A stretch of DNA of 43,725 nt from an uncultured Victivallis sp. (GCA_944389895.1 CALXOA010000089.1:1-43725); one strand, 5' to 3'; shown: positions 8,273 to 18,032, counted from the stretch's first letter. Program-made: numbers and translations. The notes: generated from the letters alone by a model not told the origin.

Positions 8273-10402
8273 TTATTCTTTCTTTTTCACGTCCGGTTTA
8301 CGACGGATTTCAATGGTCAGGCTCAAATTGTCCAGCATGACGGTTCCGGTAGTTTGAGGAGCGACGTTGCAGACGACGTTCATGGTTACGGTTTCCTTTG
8401 GAATGTCTCCGGACACCTCGACGGGACACCAGTCATGGCTTCCCGCCCGATAAGGAGACTCTCGCCACCGGATCCGTTTCCCCGTGTCATCGTAATAGTT
8501 CACGCCGATATTCACGCCGCGCCCGACAAGATTTTCCCGGCGGCAGAATCCGGTCAGTTTGAAGGAGGCATATTCATTTTCCGCGAGCGGTCCGGTCAGT
8601 TTGCGAAGATCGATTTTCTGATGGGCGAGACCAAGAAAATTTTTGGGCCCCGGTGCAATGGAAGTCAGCGCGAGGGATTTGTCGCCGTCGACACAGTTTC
8701 CCGTGACGATTTCCACCTTGCCGACCTTTCCAAGCGTGTTGCCCCAATATTTGCTGCCTTCCTCGAAGGAGCCGTTTGGAAGCAACGGCTGCGGAGTCAT
8801 CGGGTAGGTGCGTACTGTGACGTCTCCGGGATAAACCGGTTCTCCCGGAGCTCCGGTGATCTTTCCGGTGATGAAGAGGGGCAGATCATCCATTTCCAGT
8901 GTGATTTTTCCGTTTCTGGCATCGACGGTTTGACTGTTGCCCATGACGTCGGTGACAATCAATTGTTTTTCCGGGGTGGAAAGGGTGACGGTCGCCCGTG
9001 GAGCCAGATAAAGCTGCACTACATTAAGGCTCCCCCCGGAAGCGGAATCAAAGCTGTACCCTCTGCAATATCCGGCGTCCGCCGCATCGACGATGTTGAG
9101 CAGTCCCGCAGCCCGTGCGTCGTGAAGTAACCGGATCATCGTGCTGTGGGCAACAAAATTGGGTTTCGGGGAGAAATCGCGACGAATAAGCCCGAAGTTA
9201 TCTTCATGATAGCCGGTGGTTCCGTCGTTGCGCAGATCGTACTTGAATACTTTGGACGCTCCATGGGCAAGTTGTTCTATCTGCATTGCAATTTCACGAA
9301 TGAGCTGGAGACGCTCTGAAGAGCCGGCCGCGGAATGCGTGCCGATTTCGGTTACCCAGACCGGTCGATCCGCTGCATCGTAGGGGGCCAGCAGTTTTCG
9401 GACCTCGGCGATGTCGGCGGTGTAATGGAGGTTCATGATATCGAAGTTGGAGGCGATTCCGGCGTCAAGCGTTTCCTTGAGGAATGGACGGTAGGTCGCT
9501 CCTTCCGGAATGGCGCTGGTGACGGCGAGATATAGAATCTTCGCCCGGGGATTGCTCGCCTTGATTCCCGTTCCGCCAGCAGCGTGATAGGTGACTGCGT
9601 CGCGAATGATGCCGCGGTCATTGTTGGTTGTCCAGTTTTCCCAGCTGCCGCGCCAGAAGAGTTCGGCATCCGGTTCATTCATGAGTTCCCAGTGGTTGAT
9701 GAAATCGCACTCTTTGGCATAGCGGGCGGCAAATTCGGTCAGATCCGACCAGTTCGTCGGCGCCACCCGGCTCCAGACGTTGTAATTGCTCCCCTCGGGC
9801 GCTCCCGAAGCATATTGAGCGACGTAATGGATTGAACCGAGCACACCGAGTCCGCAATTACGCAAATATTCATTCAGCTGAGCGAACCGTTGGAACTGTT
9901 GATCCATGTCTTCGCGTTTTTTCAACGAACTCCAGTCGAATTGTCCGCCGCGAATCCAGCCGAATCCGGCCCGCCGGGCGATTTCGACCTCCCTGACTGC
10001 GTCGTTGTAGGAAATCCGCGTCAGGTGGAAGTTGCAACCGAAGGGGCTTGCCGGGGTGGCGATTTTCGAGTTGTCCGGTGTGACTGCCAACGGCTGGTTG
10101 AGCTTCAGGTCAGGGGCCGACACGACGAAGTAACCCTGCCGGTCGGTTGGAATCCGGAAGCGGACACTGTTGCCGCCGGGGGTAAATTCCACCGGGATTT
10201 TACTTTGGTTGCCGAAGAAATCGGTCAGAAGCAGTTGCGGGGCTTCCTGTTGCGGCTGGTCCAGCTTGAGGGCCGCGTTTACCTGCTCTCCCGGAGCGAA
10301 GAACCAGCCGAGGCGATTCTCCTGATCCTGAAGTGAGAATTCCGCTGCGGCAACTGAGAGTGCGGCCAGAAAAGTCATGGTGGAGATTTTTTTGAGAGAC
10401 AT
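8273..10402 (-). CDS. Secreted glycoside hydrolase, GH-A clan TIM barrel with C-terminal carbohydrate-binding-like domain
   Basis: A 709-residue exported enzyme. MSLKKISTMTFLAALSVAAA is a signal peptide. After an N-terminal beta domain comes a TIM barrel with the two clan GH-A acids: Glu of HWELMNEPD at about 243 (acid/base) and Glu of PVWVTEIG at about 352 (nucleophile). A beta domain follows, and the last 160 residues (LPNGSFEEGSKYWG onward) look like a CBM4/9-type jelly roll. The best family guess is GH39/GH5-like, without certainty on substrate. ATG 10402 is chosen because GGAGGA lies 7 nt upstream and it gives a proper signal peptide. It is the last of three closely spaced cassette 2 genes, 23 bp after the pseudopilin gene. 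Confidence 0.82.
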   Translation of the reverse strand: MSLKKISTMTFLAALSVAAAEFSLQDQENRLGWFFAPGEQVNAALKLDQPQQEAPQLLLTDFFGNQSKIPVEFTPGGNSVRFRIPTDRQGYFVVSAPDLKLNQPLAVTPDNSKIATPASPFGCNFHLTRISYNDAVREVEIARRAGFGWIRGGQFDWSSLKKREDMDQQFQRFAQLNEYLRNCGLGVLGSIHYVAQYASGAPEGSNYNVWSRVAPTNWSDLTEFAARYAKECDFINHWELMNEPDAELFWRGSWENWTTNNDRGIIRDAVTYHAAGGTGIKASNPRAKILYLAVTSAIPEGATYRPFLKETLDAGIASNFDIMNLHYTADIAEVRKLLAPYDAADRPVWVTEIGTHSAAGSSERLQLIREIAMQIEQLAHGASKVFKYDLRNDGTTGYHEDNFGLIRRDFSPKPNFVAHSTMIRLLHDARAAGLLNIVDAADAGYCRGYSFDSASGGSLNVVQLYLAPRATVTLSTPEKQLIVTDVMGNSQTVDARNGKITLEMDDLPLFITGKITGAPGEPVYPGDVTVRTYPMTPQPLLPNGSFEEGSKYWGNTLGKVGKVEIVTGNCVDGDKSLALTSIAPGPKNFLGLAHQKIDLRKLTGPLAENEYASFKLTGFCRRENLVGRGVNIGVNYYDDTGKRIRWRESPYRAGSHDWCPVEVSGDIPKETVTMNVVCNVAPQTTGTVMLDNLSLTIEIRRKPDVKKKE

Positions 10403-10425
10403 CAAAGGGTCCTCCGGTTGATGGT

Positions 10426-11109
10426 TCAATTCTTGTCGTAACCGTCACTGAGGCTGTTGGAGGTGCCGTAAAGGAACCAGTTGGGATCGTAGACTCCTCC
10501 GGAATAGCGCAGCTCACTCCACATTTCGGCGTGTCCGTCAACCCAGAGCGCATTCACGTTGATACGGCCCAGGGCCGGTTGACTGCCGGTGATCAGAGTG
10601 ACCGGATGAGGATCGTGGAAGTTCTTTTTCTCGAGCATAAGCACTTGTCTCGACGGATGTTTGAGGGAGGTGATCTTGACATTCCCGTTGTTCGTTATCT
10701 TTATGACATGGCGATAAAGGTAACTGGTGGTATACCATTTCGTTGTATTGTCGATCGTTGAAGGCAGGGGTTTCAGGGTTCCGTCAAGATTCGGGTCTTC
10801 GGGACTGCCGGGGCAGATGGCCGCGGCAATTCCGTTGGTGTAGTTCCAGAGTACGGCCGGCCAGGTGAAGATCTTGTGACAGTGGATTGCTGATTCGGAA
10901 AAAATCTTGTCGCTCATTGGAATCTGGTCACCGTTGTCGCCGGTGTAGAGAGCAATCGCCTGACCGAGTTGTTTCAGATTGCTGGTGCATTTCGCCCTCT
11001 GGGCGGAAGTTCTGGCCTTGTTCAATGCCGGCAACAGCATAGAGGCGAGAATTGCGATGATCGCAATAACGACCAACAATTCTATTAATGTGAATTTTTG
11101 CTGTTTCAT
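10426..11109 (-). CDS. Pseudopilin-like protein with prepilin N-terminus (cassette 2)
   Basis: A 227-residue protein starting [18 protein letters not shown], a prepilin peptidase substrate with Glu5 and a hydrophobic helix, followed by LPALNKAR, shared with the other pseudopilins here. The soluble part has the paired cysteines (KCTSN, ICPGSP). It ends near [12 protein letters not shown], the Asp-Gly-His element of DUF1559-like proteins, but the upstream His of the His-x9-Asp-Gly motif is replaced by Gly. It lies 12 bp after the GntR regulator gene and 23 bp before the glycosidase gene. Its role in secretion or glycan handling is inferred from context. Confidence 0.9.
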   Translation of the reverse strand: MKQQKFTLIELLVVIAIIAILASMLLPALNKARTSAQRAKCTSNLKQLGQAIALYTGDNGDQIPMSDKIFSESAIHCHKIFTWPAVLWNYTNGIAAAICPGSPEDPNLDGTLKPLPSTIDNTTKWYTTSYLYRHVIKITNNGNVKITSLKHPSRQVLMLEKKNFHDPHPVTLITGSQPALGRINVNALWVDGHAEMWSELRYSGGVYDPNWFLYGTSNSLSDGYDKN

Positions 11110-11121
11110 CTTCTCTTCTCC

Positions 11122-12165
11122 TTATGATCCTAGTTTTCGTACTGATCCACGTACGATTATGGAAGAATCGACAACTTTGTTGAAAAGCCGGCCCGGTTCC
11201 TTCCAGAGCGATTCGACCGCTTCGAGAATCCGGGCAATGTAGAAGTCGAAATCCGGCCCGACCGTGGTCAGCGGCGGCAGGAAGAACTTCCCCTGCCGGG
11301 AACCGTCCGAACCGATGACACTGATATCGTCGGGGACCTTGAAGCCATGTTCGGAAAAGGCGCAGATTGCCCCGAATGCGGTGGCGTCACTGAGAATGTA
11401 GGCCGCCGTGAAATCCGGTTGCTGCTTCTCGAGTAAAGCGGACAAAACGTCATGAGTCTTGCTGACGGAATTTTCCCCGTGCATGACATGGCAATCGATC
11501 TCGTGAATCCGGCAATTGGTGGCCTGGGCGAAGGTCTTGAATCCACTCAGCCGCCCTCTGGCTATGGCGCTGTCCGGCTCCGAAATCACCACCGCCAGCT
11601 TGCGATGCCCCTGCTGATAGAGGTAACTGGCCGCCAGCACCCCGTTCTCCAGCGGGTTGCTGCTGACGAAATTGAGCTTGACTTCGTCGTAGATACGGCC
11701 CATGATCACGATCGGTACCGAGGTCGTTCCGATGTAGTAGATGTCTTCCGGCGTCAACTGCTGATCGGGGAGCAGTACCAGTGCATCGAACCCGGTGGTG
11801 CGCAACTCGCGGAAGGAGTAGGTCAGCGGGTAGTTGACACGTTGTACCAGAATATCCGATTCTGCGGCACAGCGCTTCAGGAGCTCTTCAATTTCAACGA
11901 AAGAGGCCGAAGGCCAGTCCGGCAGCAGCAGGCCGATCCGCCTCTTTTCGTGATCCATTTCCCCGCGGATGAAGAGTGTTCCATCCGGTCGACGGGCGAG
12001 CAACCCCTCTTCCACCAGACGGGTCAGAACACGGGTGATTGACAGCTGGCTGGTTTCGTAGCGGCGCATCAGGTCCCGGATGGAACCCGCGCGCGCCCCG
12101 ACCGGCATCTGCAGCAGCTCCCTGCGCAGCGGTTCATAGATCAGGTCGACTTTGCTTCTTCTCAT
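11122..12165 (-). CDS. GntR-family regulator with LacI-type ligand domain (cassette 2)
   Basis: A 347-residue regulator. The first 70 residues are a GntR-like winged helix (DLIYEPLRRELLQM, SIRDLMRRYETSQLSITRVLTRLVEEGLLARR). The rest is a PBP-like effector domain (RRIGLLLPDW, QGHRKLAVVISEPDSA, VPDDISVIGSDG). It should sense a sugar and control the downstream pseudopilin and glycosidase genes. ATG 12165 has AGGAAG upstream; the earlier open frame runs through the promoter and is not used. It is divergent from the LacI gene of cassette 3. Confidence 0.88.
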   Translation of the reverse strand: MRRSKVDLIYEPLRRELLQMPVGARAGSIRDLMRRYETSQLSITRVLTRLVEEGLLARRPDGTLFIRGEMDHEKRRIGLLLPDWPSASFVEIEELLKRCAAESDILVQRVNYPLTYSFRELRTTGFDALVLLPDQQLTPEDIYYIGTTSVPIVIMGRIYDEVKLNFVSSNPLENGVLAASYLYQQGHRKLAVVISEPDSAIARGRLSGFKTFAQATNCRIHEIDCHVMHGENSVSKTHDVLSALLEKQQPDFTAAYILSDATAFGAICAFSEHGFKVPDDISVIGSDGSRQGKFFLPPLTTVGPDFDFYIARILEAVESLWKEPGRLFNKVVDSSIIVRGSVRKLGS

Positions 12166-12186
12166 GGAGCACTTCCTGTGTTCTTC

Positions 12187-12222
12187 TATTGTAATTATAC
12201 GATAGTGATACATTGCTGCCAA
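12187..12222 (-). promoter_or_regulatory. Promoter with inverted repeat over the -10 (cassette 2)
   Basis: On the minus strand TTGGCA (12222-12217), a 17-bp spacer and TATAAT (12199-12194). The -10 lies in the centre of an imperfect dyad TATTGTA-atta-TACGATA (12187-12204), the same arrangement as at cassettes 1 and 4. Confidence 0.78.
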
Positions 12223-12236
12223 GGTGTATTATTTTC

Positions 12237-12269
12237 TTTTTTCCTTTTTTTTTGAGCGAAAGGAAAAAA
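12237..12269. other. AT-rich stem-loop between divergent regulators
   Basis: TTTTTTCCTTT (12237-12247) and AAAGGAAAAAA (12259-12269) are perfect 11-bp arms with an 11-nt loop. It lies upstream of both the cassette 2 and cassette 3 promoters. Function unknown; it could insulate the two. Confidence 0.4.
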
Positions 12270-12379
12270 CGACTTCGAACACTTCCGTCGGGGGAATGAC
12301 CTTTTCGCCTGTTTCCGGCCGAAATTCAGTTCCGATCGCGGATTTTTCTGTTGAAAATTGTTTTTTTCTGAAATTTCTC

Positions 12380-12408
12380 TTGACAATTGGTGTAAAATGT
12401 GTCATAAT
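12380..12408 (+). promoter_or_regulatory. Promoter of the cassette 3 LacI operon
   Basis: TTGACA (12380-12385), 17-bp spacer, CATAAT (12403-12408). It is followed at once by the operator at 12415. Confidence 0.82.
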
Positions 12409-12414
12409 TAATAA

Positions 12415-12430
12415 GAACAAACGATTGTTC
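12415..12430 (+). promoter_or_regulatory. LacI-type operator O1
   Basis: GAACAAACGATTGTTC is a 16-bp near-perfect palindrome with the central CG typical of LacI/GalR operators. It covers the presumed transcription start, so binding should block transcription. A near copy lies at 14682-14695 in the same operon. Confidence 0.75.
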
Positions 12431-12450
12431 AAAAGAATCAAGGTTCAGAA

Positions 12451-13440
12451 ATGACTTCTTTAAAGGATATTGCGCAGGAACTCGGATTGTCGGTTTCAGT
12501 GGTCTCGCGGGCGTTGAATCCCAATCCGGATGCGAATGCCAGGATTGCTCCGAAGACCCTCCGGCGGATTTCGGAGGCTGCTCTCAGGATGGGGTATCAG
12601 CGGAATCATGCTGCCGAATTCATGAGGCGCAAACGCAGTGCGGCAATCGGTGTCTTCGTACCGGAGTTTTCCAACCGGTTGATTGCGGATTTGATTCTCG
12701 GCCTCCACGCCGAAGCGAATGAGGCTGGTTTTTCCCTTCAGCTTCATTCCGGTCTGGACGCAGCCAGCTATCGCTCATTTCTGGCGGCTCACAACTCGCT
12801 GGCCAGTACGGGAATCATCTCCTATTCTCCGCGGCAGTATCACTTCCCGGAACAGGAAGAGATGTTGCGCGACTATTGCGAAGCCGGCGGCAAGGTTCTG
12901 ATGCTCAACAACCCGGACGAAAAGAGCATGCCGACGCTCTCGATGGATGAGGCCTGCGGGGGGGAGCTGGCTGCCGAAGTTCTGCTGGACCATGCGGATT
13001 GTGTCGGGCTGCTGATCTTTTCCACGCATGAGACGATACCTTATTCGGTACTTTCAAAGCGTAGCGAGGGATTCCGGAATCGGGTTTCCGCTGCGGGACG
13101 TCCTCTGCGGCAGACCATCCGGATGGAGGAGGTTCTGGAGTTTATCCTCGCCTCCCGGCCCGGCAGGTGCGGCGTATTTGCCGACACCGACTATCAGGCC
13201 TGGGAGGTGATCCGGCAAACCCGCCGGATCGGGCTGGTTCCGGGGCGTGATTTTTATCTTGTCGGCTACGACAATCTTGAGTTTTCCTCGTTCACGGATC
13301 CGCCGTTGACCACGATTCGGCAGGAGTTTCACGAGGAAGGGCGGCAGGCCGTCCGGATTCTGTTACAGATGATTTATAATATGGAGTTCGAGTTTTCAAC
13401 CCTGATCCGCCCGACTCTGGTCCGGCGTGAGACTGCATGA
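12451..13440 (+). CDS. LacI-family transcriptional regulator (cassette 3)
   Basis: A 329-residue LacI/GalR protein. The N-terminal helix-turn-helix and hinge are clear (TSLKDIAQELGLSVSVVSRAL, with AALRMGYQRN before the hinge), followed by a PBP-like core (AAIGVFVPEFSNRLIADL, GVFADTDYQAWEVIRQ, FYLVGYDNLEFSSFTDPPLTT). ATG 12451 follows AAGG at 7 nt. The operator straddling its own start site and the second copy inside the operon indicate autoregulation and control of the genes behind it. The next gene starts 8 bp after its stop. The effector is unknown, probably an oligosaccharide from the PL8-like lyase. Confidence 0.93.
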   Translation: MTSLKDIAQELGLSVSVVSRALNPNPDANARIAPKTLRRISEAALRMGYQRNHAAEFMRRKRSAAIGVFVPEFSNRLIADLILGLHAEANEAGFSLQLHSGLDAASYRSFLAAHNSLASTGIISYSPRQYHFPEQEEMLRDYCEAGGKVLMLNNPDEKSMPTLSMDEACGGELAAEVLLDHADCVGLLIFSTHETIPYSVLSKRSEGFRNRVSAAGRPLRQTIRMEEVLEFILASRPGRCGVFADTDYQAWEVIRQTRRIGLVPGRDFYLVGYDNLEFSSFTDPPLTTIRQEFHEEGRQAVRILLQMIYNMEFEFSTLIRPTLVRRETA

Positions 13441-13447
13441 GGAAAAA

Positions 13448-14860
13448 ATGAGTTGCAAGAAAAGTATTGAAAGAGCGCTGAAACGCAATCTCGCCTGGTT
13501 CCGGAGGTCGGGAATCATCGATCCCGCCGATGGACGCTGGGGGGTTGCCGAACGTGTCGCCCTGACCAGTGACAATGAAGCGCTGCTGAAAATGCGCGAG
13601 CATTTTCCGGCGTGGACTGACTATGACGGTTATTGCATCGTCGAACAGCGCCGTGCGGATTGCAATTTCGAGACGGCATATCTCTTTCTGCGGGCGTACG
13701 AGTGGACCGGAGATCGGCATGATTACGATCTTGCCGTCGGGATTCTGGAGTTTCTCTACTGCCGCAGCGGCCTTCTCGCCCGGGAACCGACCCCGTTCAT
13801 CCCCGGCAGCTGGAACTGGTCGCACATCAAGCGCGACTCCGTCGTTTATTACGATGATGAAGCCTGGTGCGTTTTTCTGCAGCTGGAAATCGCCCGTCGT
13901 CATCCGGAACTGGATCTCCGGTTTCAGATGCGGCATTACGCCATGCTCCTGGCCGGAGAGCTGGAGACAGCTCTTGATCGCGCCTTCCGCGGCGATACCA
14001 GGGATTACGAAAACTTCCGGGTGGATCCCGCCGGGAAATGGCTGGGGCGGATCGACCTTCCCCACTGGGGCGCGCTCGGTTGCATGGGGCTCGCCCGGGC
14101 TTATTGGGAGAAGCGTACCCCCCGGTTCGCTGATTTCGTTCACCGTTATTTCCGTTTCGTCAGGGAGTGTTGCAACTCCTGCAACGCCAGTGAACAGGCC
14201 TATGCCCTGATCGGTGCGTGTGCCGCCGCCACTTATCTGGGGAGTCGTGAGTTTCAGGATCTTGCGGGGGATCTGGCGGAAGCCCTGGTCCGCCGCATGG
14301 ATCCGGTTACCGGAAACATTCCGGCCGAGCACTACGAGGCTCCCGTCGGTTCTGATCTGGTGGATATGATCTACACCGTCAACTGGGCGTTGCTGGGGCT
14401 CTCTGCCGTACTGCAGTTCCATCCGCGGTTCCGGAATGCGTATGAACGTCTGTTGAAACTGGTTCTCTCCATCCAGGACCGTTCGGAGAAACCGCAGTTC
14501 CACGGTTGCTGGCGAGGTATGTTCGATCTTGCGGCCGGCTCCTGGGGCGGAGGCAACCGCTTCGAGGGCGGCGCTGCCAGCATCTACAGTGGATGGACCA
14601 ATGCCCCTGTCTCCTGGGTGTTGCTCGCTGAGCTCACCGGAAGCGCCGTTTTTTCTCCGGGGGAAATTGCTTTGAACAATGAACAAACGTTTGTTTCAAG
14701 ATGTGATGAAAAAAAGGAGGATCACTGTGAAGAAGTCGTTGCTGTTTCCGCTCTGCGGAGTGTTGCTGATGGCACGGGCCGCCGCCGAGGACCCACTGGT
14801 GATTTCCGGGGAAAAGGAGCTGGTCTGGGAGGCAGGCCGGCAGGCCGAACTGAAATTTGA
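13448..14860 (+). CDS. Alpha/alpha-barrel-like protein, possible unsaturated-sugar hydrolase; C-terminus probably frameshifted
   Basis: About 470 residues, cytoplasmic (no signal peptide). Not recognised with confidence. The pattern of paired helices and aromatic/acidic segments (WTDYDGYCIVEQRRADCNFETAYLFLR, SVVYYDDEAWCVFLQLEI, GGGNRFEGGAASIYSGW) suggests a six-hairpin alpha/alpha toroid like glycosidases that finish lyase products. Position next to a PL8-like lyase fits an intracellular oligosaccharide hydrolase. ATG 13448 is preceded by GAGG. The frame runs 134 bp into the next gene. The sequence after about VFSPGEIALNNEQ is highly charged and unlike a domain, while a +1 or -1 shift in the T6 run (14649-14654) or G5 run (14659-14663) would meet a stop near 14674-14683. 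The true end is therefore probably near 14680. Confidence 0.6.
   Translation: MSCKKSIERALKRNLAWFRRSGIIDPADGRWGVAERVALTSDNEALLKMREHFPAWTDYDGYCIVEQRRADCNFETAYLFLRAYEWTGDRHDYDLAVGILEFLYCRSGLLAREPTPFIPGSWNWSHIKRDSVVYYDDEAWCVFLQLEIARRHPELDLRFQMRHYAMLLAGELETALDRAFRGDTRDYENFRVDPAGKWLGRIDLPHWGALGCMGLARAYWEKRTPRFADFVHRYFRFVRECCNSCNASEQAYALIGACAAATYLGSREFQDLAGDLAEALVRRMDPVTGNIPAEHYEAPVGSDLVDMIYTVNWALLGLSAVLQFHPRFRNAYERLLKLVLSIQDRSEKPQFHGCWRGMFDLAAGSWGGGNRFEGGAASIYSGWTNAPVSWVLLAELTGSAVFSPGEIALNNEQTFVSRCDEKKEDHCEEVVAVSALRSVADGTGRRRGPTGDFRGKGAGLGGRPAGRTEI
14682..14695 (+). promoter_or_regulatory. LacI-type operator O2 inside cassette 3
   Basis: AACAAACGTTTGTT is a perfect 14-bp palindrome with central CG, matching operator O1 at 12415-12430 (GAACAAACG half). 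It lies about 30 bp before the ribosome site of the lyase gene. It could serve a roadblock, a repression loop with O1, or an internal promoter. Confidence 0.7.
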
Positions 14861-17800
14861 TCCTCCGCGAAAAGACCTTTCGAATTACCGGCAGCTGGTG
14901 CTTCGTCTGCGCCCGGAAGGGGAACTGCCTGCCACCGTCATGGTGATCTTCCACTCCGTCCACGGAAAGGGGCGTGGGTATTATGCGGCTCCGCTCCGAT
15001 TGACGGAACCGGGGTGGGGGGAATACAGGTTGGAACTGGATCGGTTGGCATCGTTCCGCACTCCGGGCGGTTGGTCGCAGATCACCTCGATCACGTTGAA
15101 CAGCAAAGGTTGGGAGGCGAAAGTTCCCGCCGGATTCCGGTTGACGATCGGCGGCATCCGGCTGCTTTCCTCGCCGGAGGCTGGAGAGGAGTCAAGAGGT
15201 GATTCTCCTCAAGCGGGAAATTCAACCACCGCCGCGGCCCCACTGGTGATTTCCGGGGAGAAGGAGCTGGTCTGGGAGGCAGGTCGACAGGCCGAACTGA
15301 AATTTGATCCTCCGCAAAAAGACCTTTCAAATTACCGGCAACTGGTGCTTCGTCTGCGTCCGGAAGGGGAACTGCCTGCCACCGTCATGGTGATCTTCCA
15401 CTCCGTCCACGGAAAGGGGCGCGGGTATTATGCGGCCCCGCTCCGATTGACGGAGCCGGGGTGGGGGGAGTATTCGCTGGAATTGAACCGTTTCGCCTCG
15501 TTCCGTTCTCCGGGCGGTTGGTCGCAGATCACCTCGATCACGTTGAACAGCAAAGGTTGGGAGGCGAAAGTTCCCGCCGGATTCCGATTGACGATCGGCG
15601 GCATCCGGTTGCGGGCCAATCCCGGGGAGTTGCCGGAATCCGGGGCGGGGCCCTACTGGCCGGATGGTTCCGATCCGGAAACGATGGCCCGGGTCGCAAG
15701 TGATCCCATGCGTGCGGAGAAACTGTCTGCGGTGGATGCGCTTCGTCGTGCTTACCGGCCGCAGCCCCGTTGGCGTCCCCCCTCGGAGCCGGAACTGCCT
15801 CTCGCTGAAAAACAGCGTCGAATCGCGGAGATCCGAAAGCAGCTCCGGAAGGACGGCGGATTTCTCGATATCGAGGATCGGGATCAGGTTCTCGCACGCG
15901 AAGTTGCGTTGAAGAGTCCGAATGCGACTCCGGAACATGTCGGGGAGGCTGCCGCGCTTCAGGCCAAGGATCGGCTGGAATTTCTGCTTGACAGCTGGAA
16001 TGATGGGGCGCTGGAGCAGAGCGCGGAGAATAAGGCGGAACTGATCCGTTCTCTGACGTTCTACTTCGAATATGAACTTCAACGGAACGATTTCCGGTGG
16101 ATCGCCTCGGCGTTTCACATGCCCGCACTGGCGATCAAGGCCTATTTCACGTTTTTCAGCGACATGGAAAAGGCGGAAGCAGGAAACGGCGCTCCGGAAA
16201 TTCTCCGTTTCAACCGTCTCTGCCGAGCTGTCGCTGCCGAGTGTTTCCGGCATCCGATGAAACCGCATATCAAATTCGTGGTTACGCCGGACCAGTTTCG
16301 GCACAGCGGTGGCTGGGTTGGTGGCAATTTCTGTTATCGACCGCTCATCGATTGTGCGTTGGTCTGCCGCAATCCCGGGATGATTGATGTGGTCGCGGAA
16401 GTCTGCCGCCGGGCTTTGAGCGTGACCAGTTACAATACCCGCAACGACTCCTTCTGGCAGGAGGGGTTGACCGCTGATGGTGCCGGGTGGGGCCATACCC
16501 GGCAGAACTATCTTTTCCGTTACGTCCGGGATGGCATGCGCGGCATCGTGGACAACTGCATCCGGTTGAAAAATACTCCGTGGGAACAGGAACTTGACGG
16601 CCCGACCTTCCGTCCGTTGATCGATTACATCGGAACCACCGTTTTTTACTGTTACGGCATACGGAAGTATGGGCCGACCCTGATGGCGCCCGGGCGGGAC
16701 GGGATGGTCTATCGTCCGGAAGGCGGATTTCAGGAATACAATGTGGTCGGACTGGCCTGGAGCCTTCGCAACAGGTTGCTCGGAGAGGCGGCCGAGCAGG
16801 AACGGCGGCAACTTCAGGAATACCTCGACATTGCCGACGGCAAACAGCCGGAACCCACCGGTTGCCGCTACTTTTTCAACAATGACGACCTGATTCAGCG
16901 CCGCGCCGATTACTTCTGCGGAATCAACATGACCAGTTCCCGTACCAAGAGCCACGAGGTTGTGGCTGCCGCTTCGGTCGGAACGGATTTTCTGGCTGAC
17001 GGCGCGACGTTTCTGATGAAACGGCCCGGAACCTACAATCTCGCTCGCGGTTACTGGATTTCGACCGCGATTCCCGGTGTGACCGCACGCCAGATCGTTT
17101 ACAGTCACGACAACAGCAACGACACCTGGGATGGCACTCCGGGGCTTTCGCCGTTCGCCGGCGGAGTTACCGACGGGGAGGTCGGCTGCTGTGCGTTTCA
17201 GTATGAGAAGGCGCCTTACCCCGGCAATGGAAACAATCCGAAATTGACCGGAGTTGCAGCACATAAGGCGTATTTCCTGACCGAAGATGAACTGATTGTG
17301 CTGGTTTCGGGTGTGGAAAACAAAACTCCGGAAGTTCCGGGCACAATTCAAACCACTGTCGATCAGACCGAGTGGGTTGACGACGTGGTGTATACCGCCG
17401 GTGATGAGGATACCCTACGTGCTGCTCCGGGGAAAGCTTTTTCCTGTCGTGCCTCCCGGATCACTGCGCTCCACTCCGGAATCGGTTATCTGACTCTGAC
17501 TCCGGGAAACTGGGTCCTTGCCGGCGAGATGCGTCCGGCGCGCTGGGCGGAGTTTGATCTGCGCAACCGGCCTGAATCCGGGTATCCGGCGGAGCTCCCG
17601 ATGCTTCAACTTCATCTCGATCACGGCCGGGAGGTGAAGGGCGGTACGGGGGCTTATCTGGTCAACTTCCACCCCGGCGACGCGGAGGAGTTCGCCCGGT
17701 ATTGTGCAGCACCGCCGATTGAGATTCTGGCAAATTCGACTGCCGTTCAGGCGGTTCGCGACCGGCGCAGTGGAGTAATTCAGGCGGTGTTCCACGTCCC

Positions 17801-18032
17801 GGGTGAACTTCGTACCGACGACATGGTTCTCCGTGTTGATGCTCCCCTGATCCTGATGCTTCGCAACAACATGCTTTCCGTTGCCGATCCGCTTCAGGAT
17901 CCCGGGCGCAGTACGGTTCAAGTCACGTTTGAGCATGACGGCGTAAAGTTCAAGCGGGAGATTTCTCTCCCGAATGATGTCAACTCCGGAAAAACCGTTG
18001 TTATTCCTATTAGAAAGGGCGTTCTGAAATGA
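14727..18032 (+). CDS. Secreted PL8-like polysaccharide lyase with duplicated N-terminal domain
   Basis: An 1101-residue exported protein. The start is GTG 14727, set by AAGGAGG 6 nt upstream and a signal peptide ([20 protein letters not shown]); the ATG at 14679 would add a hydrophilic tail before it. Residues about 23-146 and 172-295 are two nearly identical domains, probably carbohydrate-binding beta sandwiches. After a linker comes a helical toroid ([40 protein letters not shown]) and a beta domain with PL8-like segments ([47 protein letters not shown]). It probably eliminates on a uronic-acid glycan, but it is divergent from classical PL8 lyases and the substrate is open. The last four bases overlap the pseudopilin start (ATGA), so the two are translationally coupled. 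Confidence 0.72.
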   Translation: MKKSLLFPLCGVLLMARAAAEDPLVISGEKELVWEAGRQAELKFDPPRKDLSNYRQLVLRLRPEGELPATVMVIFHSVHGKGRGYYAAPLRLTEPGWGEYRLELDRLASFRTPGGWSQITSITLNSKGWEAKVPAGFRLTIGGIRLLSSPEAGEESRGDSPQAGNSTTAAAPLVISGEKELVWEAGRQAELKFDPPQKDLSNYRQLVLRLRPEGELPATVMVIFHSVHGKGRGYYAAPLRLTEPGWGEYSLELNRFASFRSPGGWSQITSITLNSKGWEAKVPAGFRLTIGGIRLRANPGELPESGAGPYWPDGSDPETMARVASDPMRAEKLSAVDALRRAYRPQPRWRPPSEPELPLAEKQRRIAEIRKQLRKDGGFLDIEDRDQVLAREVALKSPNATPEHVGEAAALQAKDRLEFLLDSWNDGALEQSAENKAELIRSLTFYFEYELQRNDFRWIASAFHMPALAIKAYFTFFSDMEKAEAGNGAPEILRFNRLCRAVAAECFRHPMKPHIKFVVTPDQFRHSGGWVGGNFCYRPLIDCALVCRNPGMIDVVAEVCRRALSVTSYNTRNDSFWQEGLTADGAGWGHTRQNYLFRYVRDGMRGIVDNCIRLKNTPWEQELDGPTFRPLIDYIGTTVFYCYGIRKYGPTLMAPGRDGMVYRPEGGFQEYNVVGLAWSLRNRLLGEAAEQERRQLQEYLDIADGKQPEPTGCRYFFNNDDLIQRRADYFCGINMTSSRTKSHEVVAAASVGTDFLADGATFLMKRPGTYNLARGYWISTAIPGVTARQIVYSHDNSNDTWDGTPGLSPFAGGVTDGEVGCCAFQYEKAPYPGNGNNPKLTGVAAHKAYFLTEDELIVLVSGVENKTPEVPGTIQTTVDQTEWVDDVVYTAGDEDTLRAAPGKAFSCRASRITALHSGIGYLTLTPGNWVLAGEMRPARWAEFDLRNRPESGYPAELPMLQLHLDHGREVKGGTGAYLVNFHPGDAEEFARYCAAPPIEILANSTAVQAVRDRRSGVIQAVFHVPGELRTDDMVLRVDAPLILMLRNNMLSVADPLQDPGRSTVQVTFEHDGVKFKREISLPNDVNSGKTVVIPIRKGVLK
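14793..15164 (+). repeat. Tandem domain repeat, copy 1
   Basis: A 124-codon unit ([15 protein letters not shown] to LTIGGIRL) repeated 447 bp downstream. The copies differ at five of 124 residues and stay almost identical in DNA, pointing to a recent duplication or gene conversion. Confidence 0.9.
15240..15611 (+). repeat. Tandem domain repeat, copy 2
   Basis: Second copy of the unit at 14793-15164, in the same frame. The 25-residue linker between the copies is rich in Ser, Thr, Ala and Gly. Confidence 0.9.

Noticed and set aside
13292..14686. 464-codon minus-strand frame opposite the alpha/alpha-barrel gene
   Set aside because: Composition is that of an antisense shadow, and the plus-strand frame has a ribosome site and operon context.
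15327..17351. 674-codon minus-strand frame opposite the PL8-like lyase
   Set aside because: Long antisense frames are common in GC-rich genes; no start signal or domain was seen, while the plus frame has a signal peptide and repeats.
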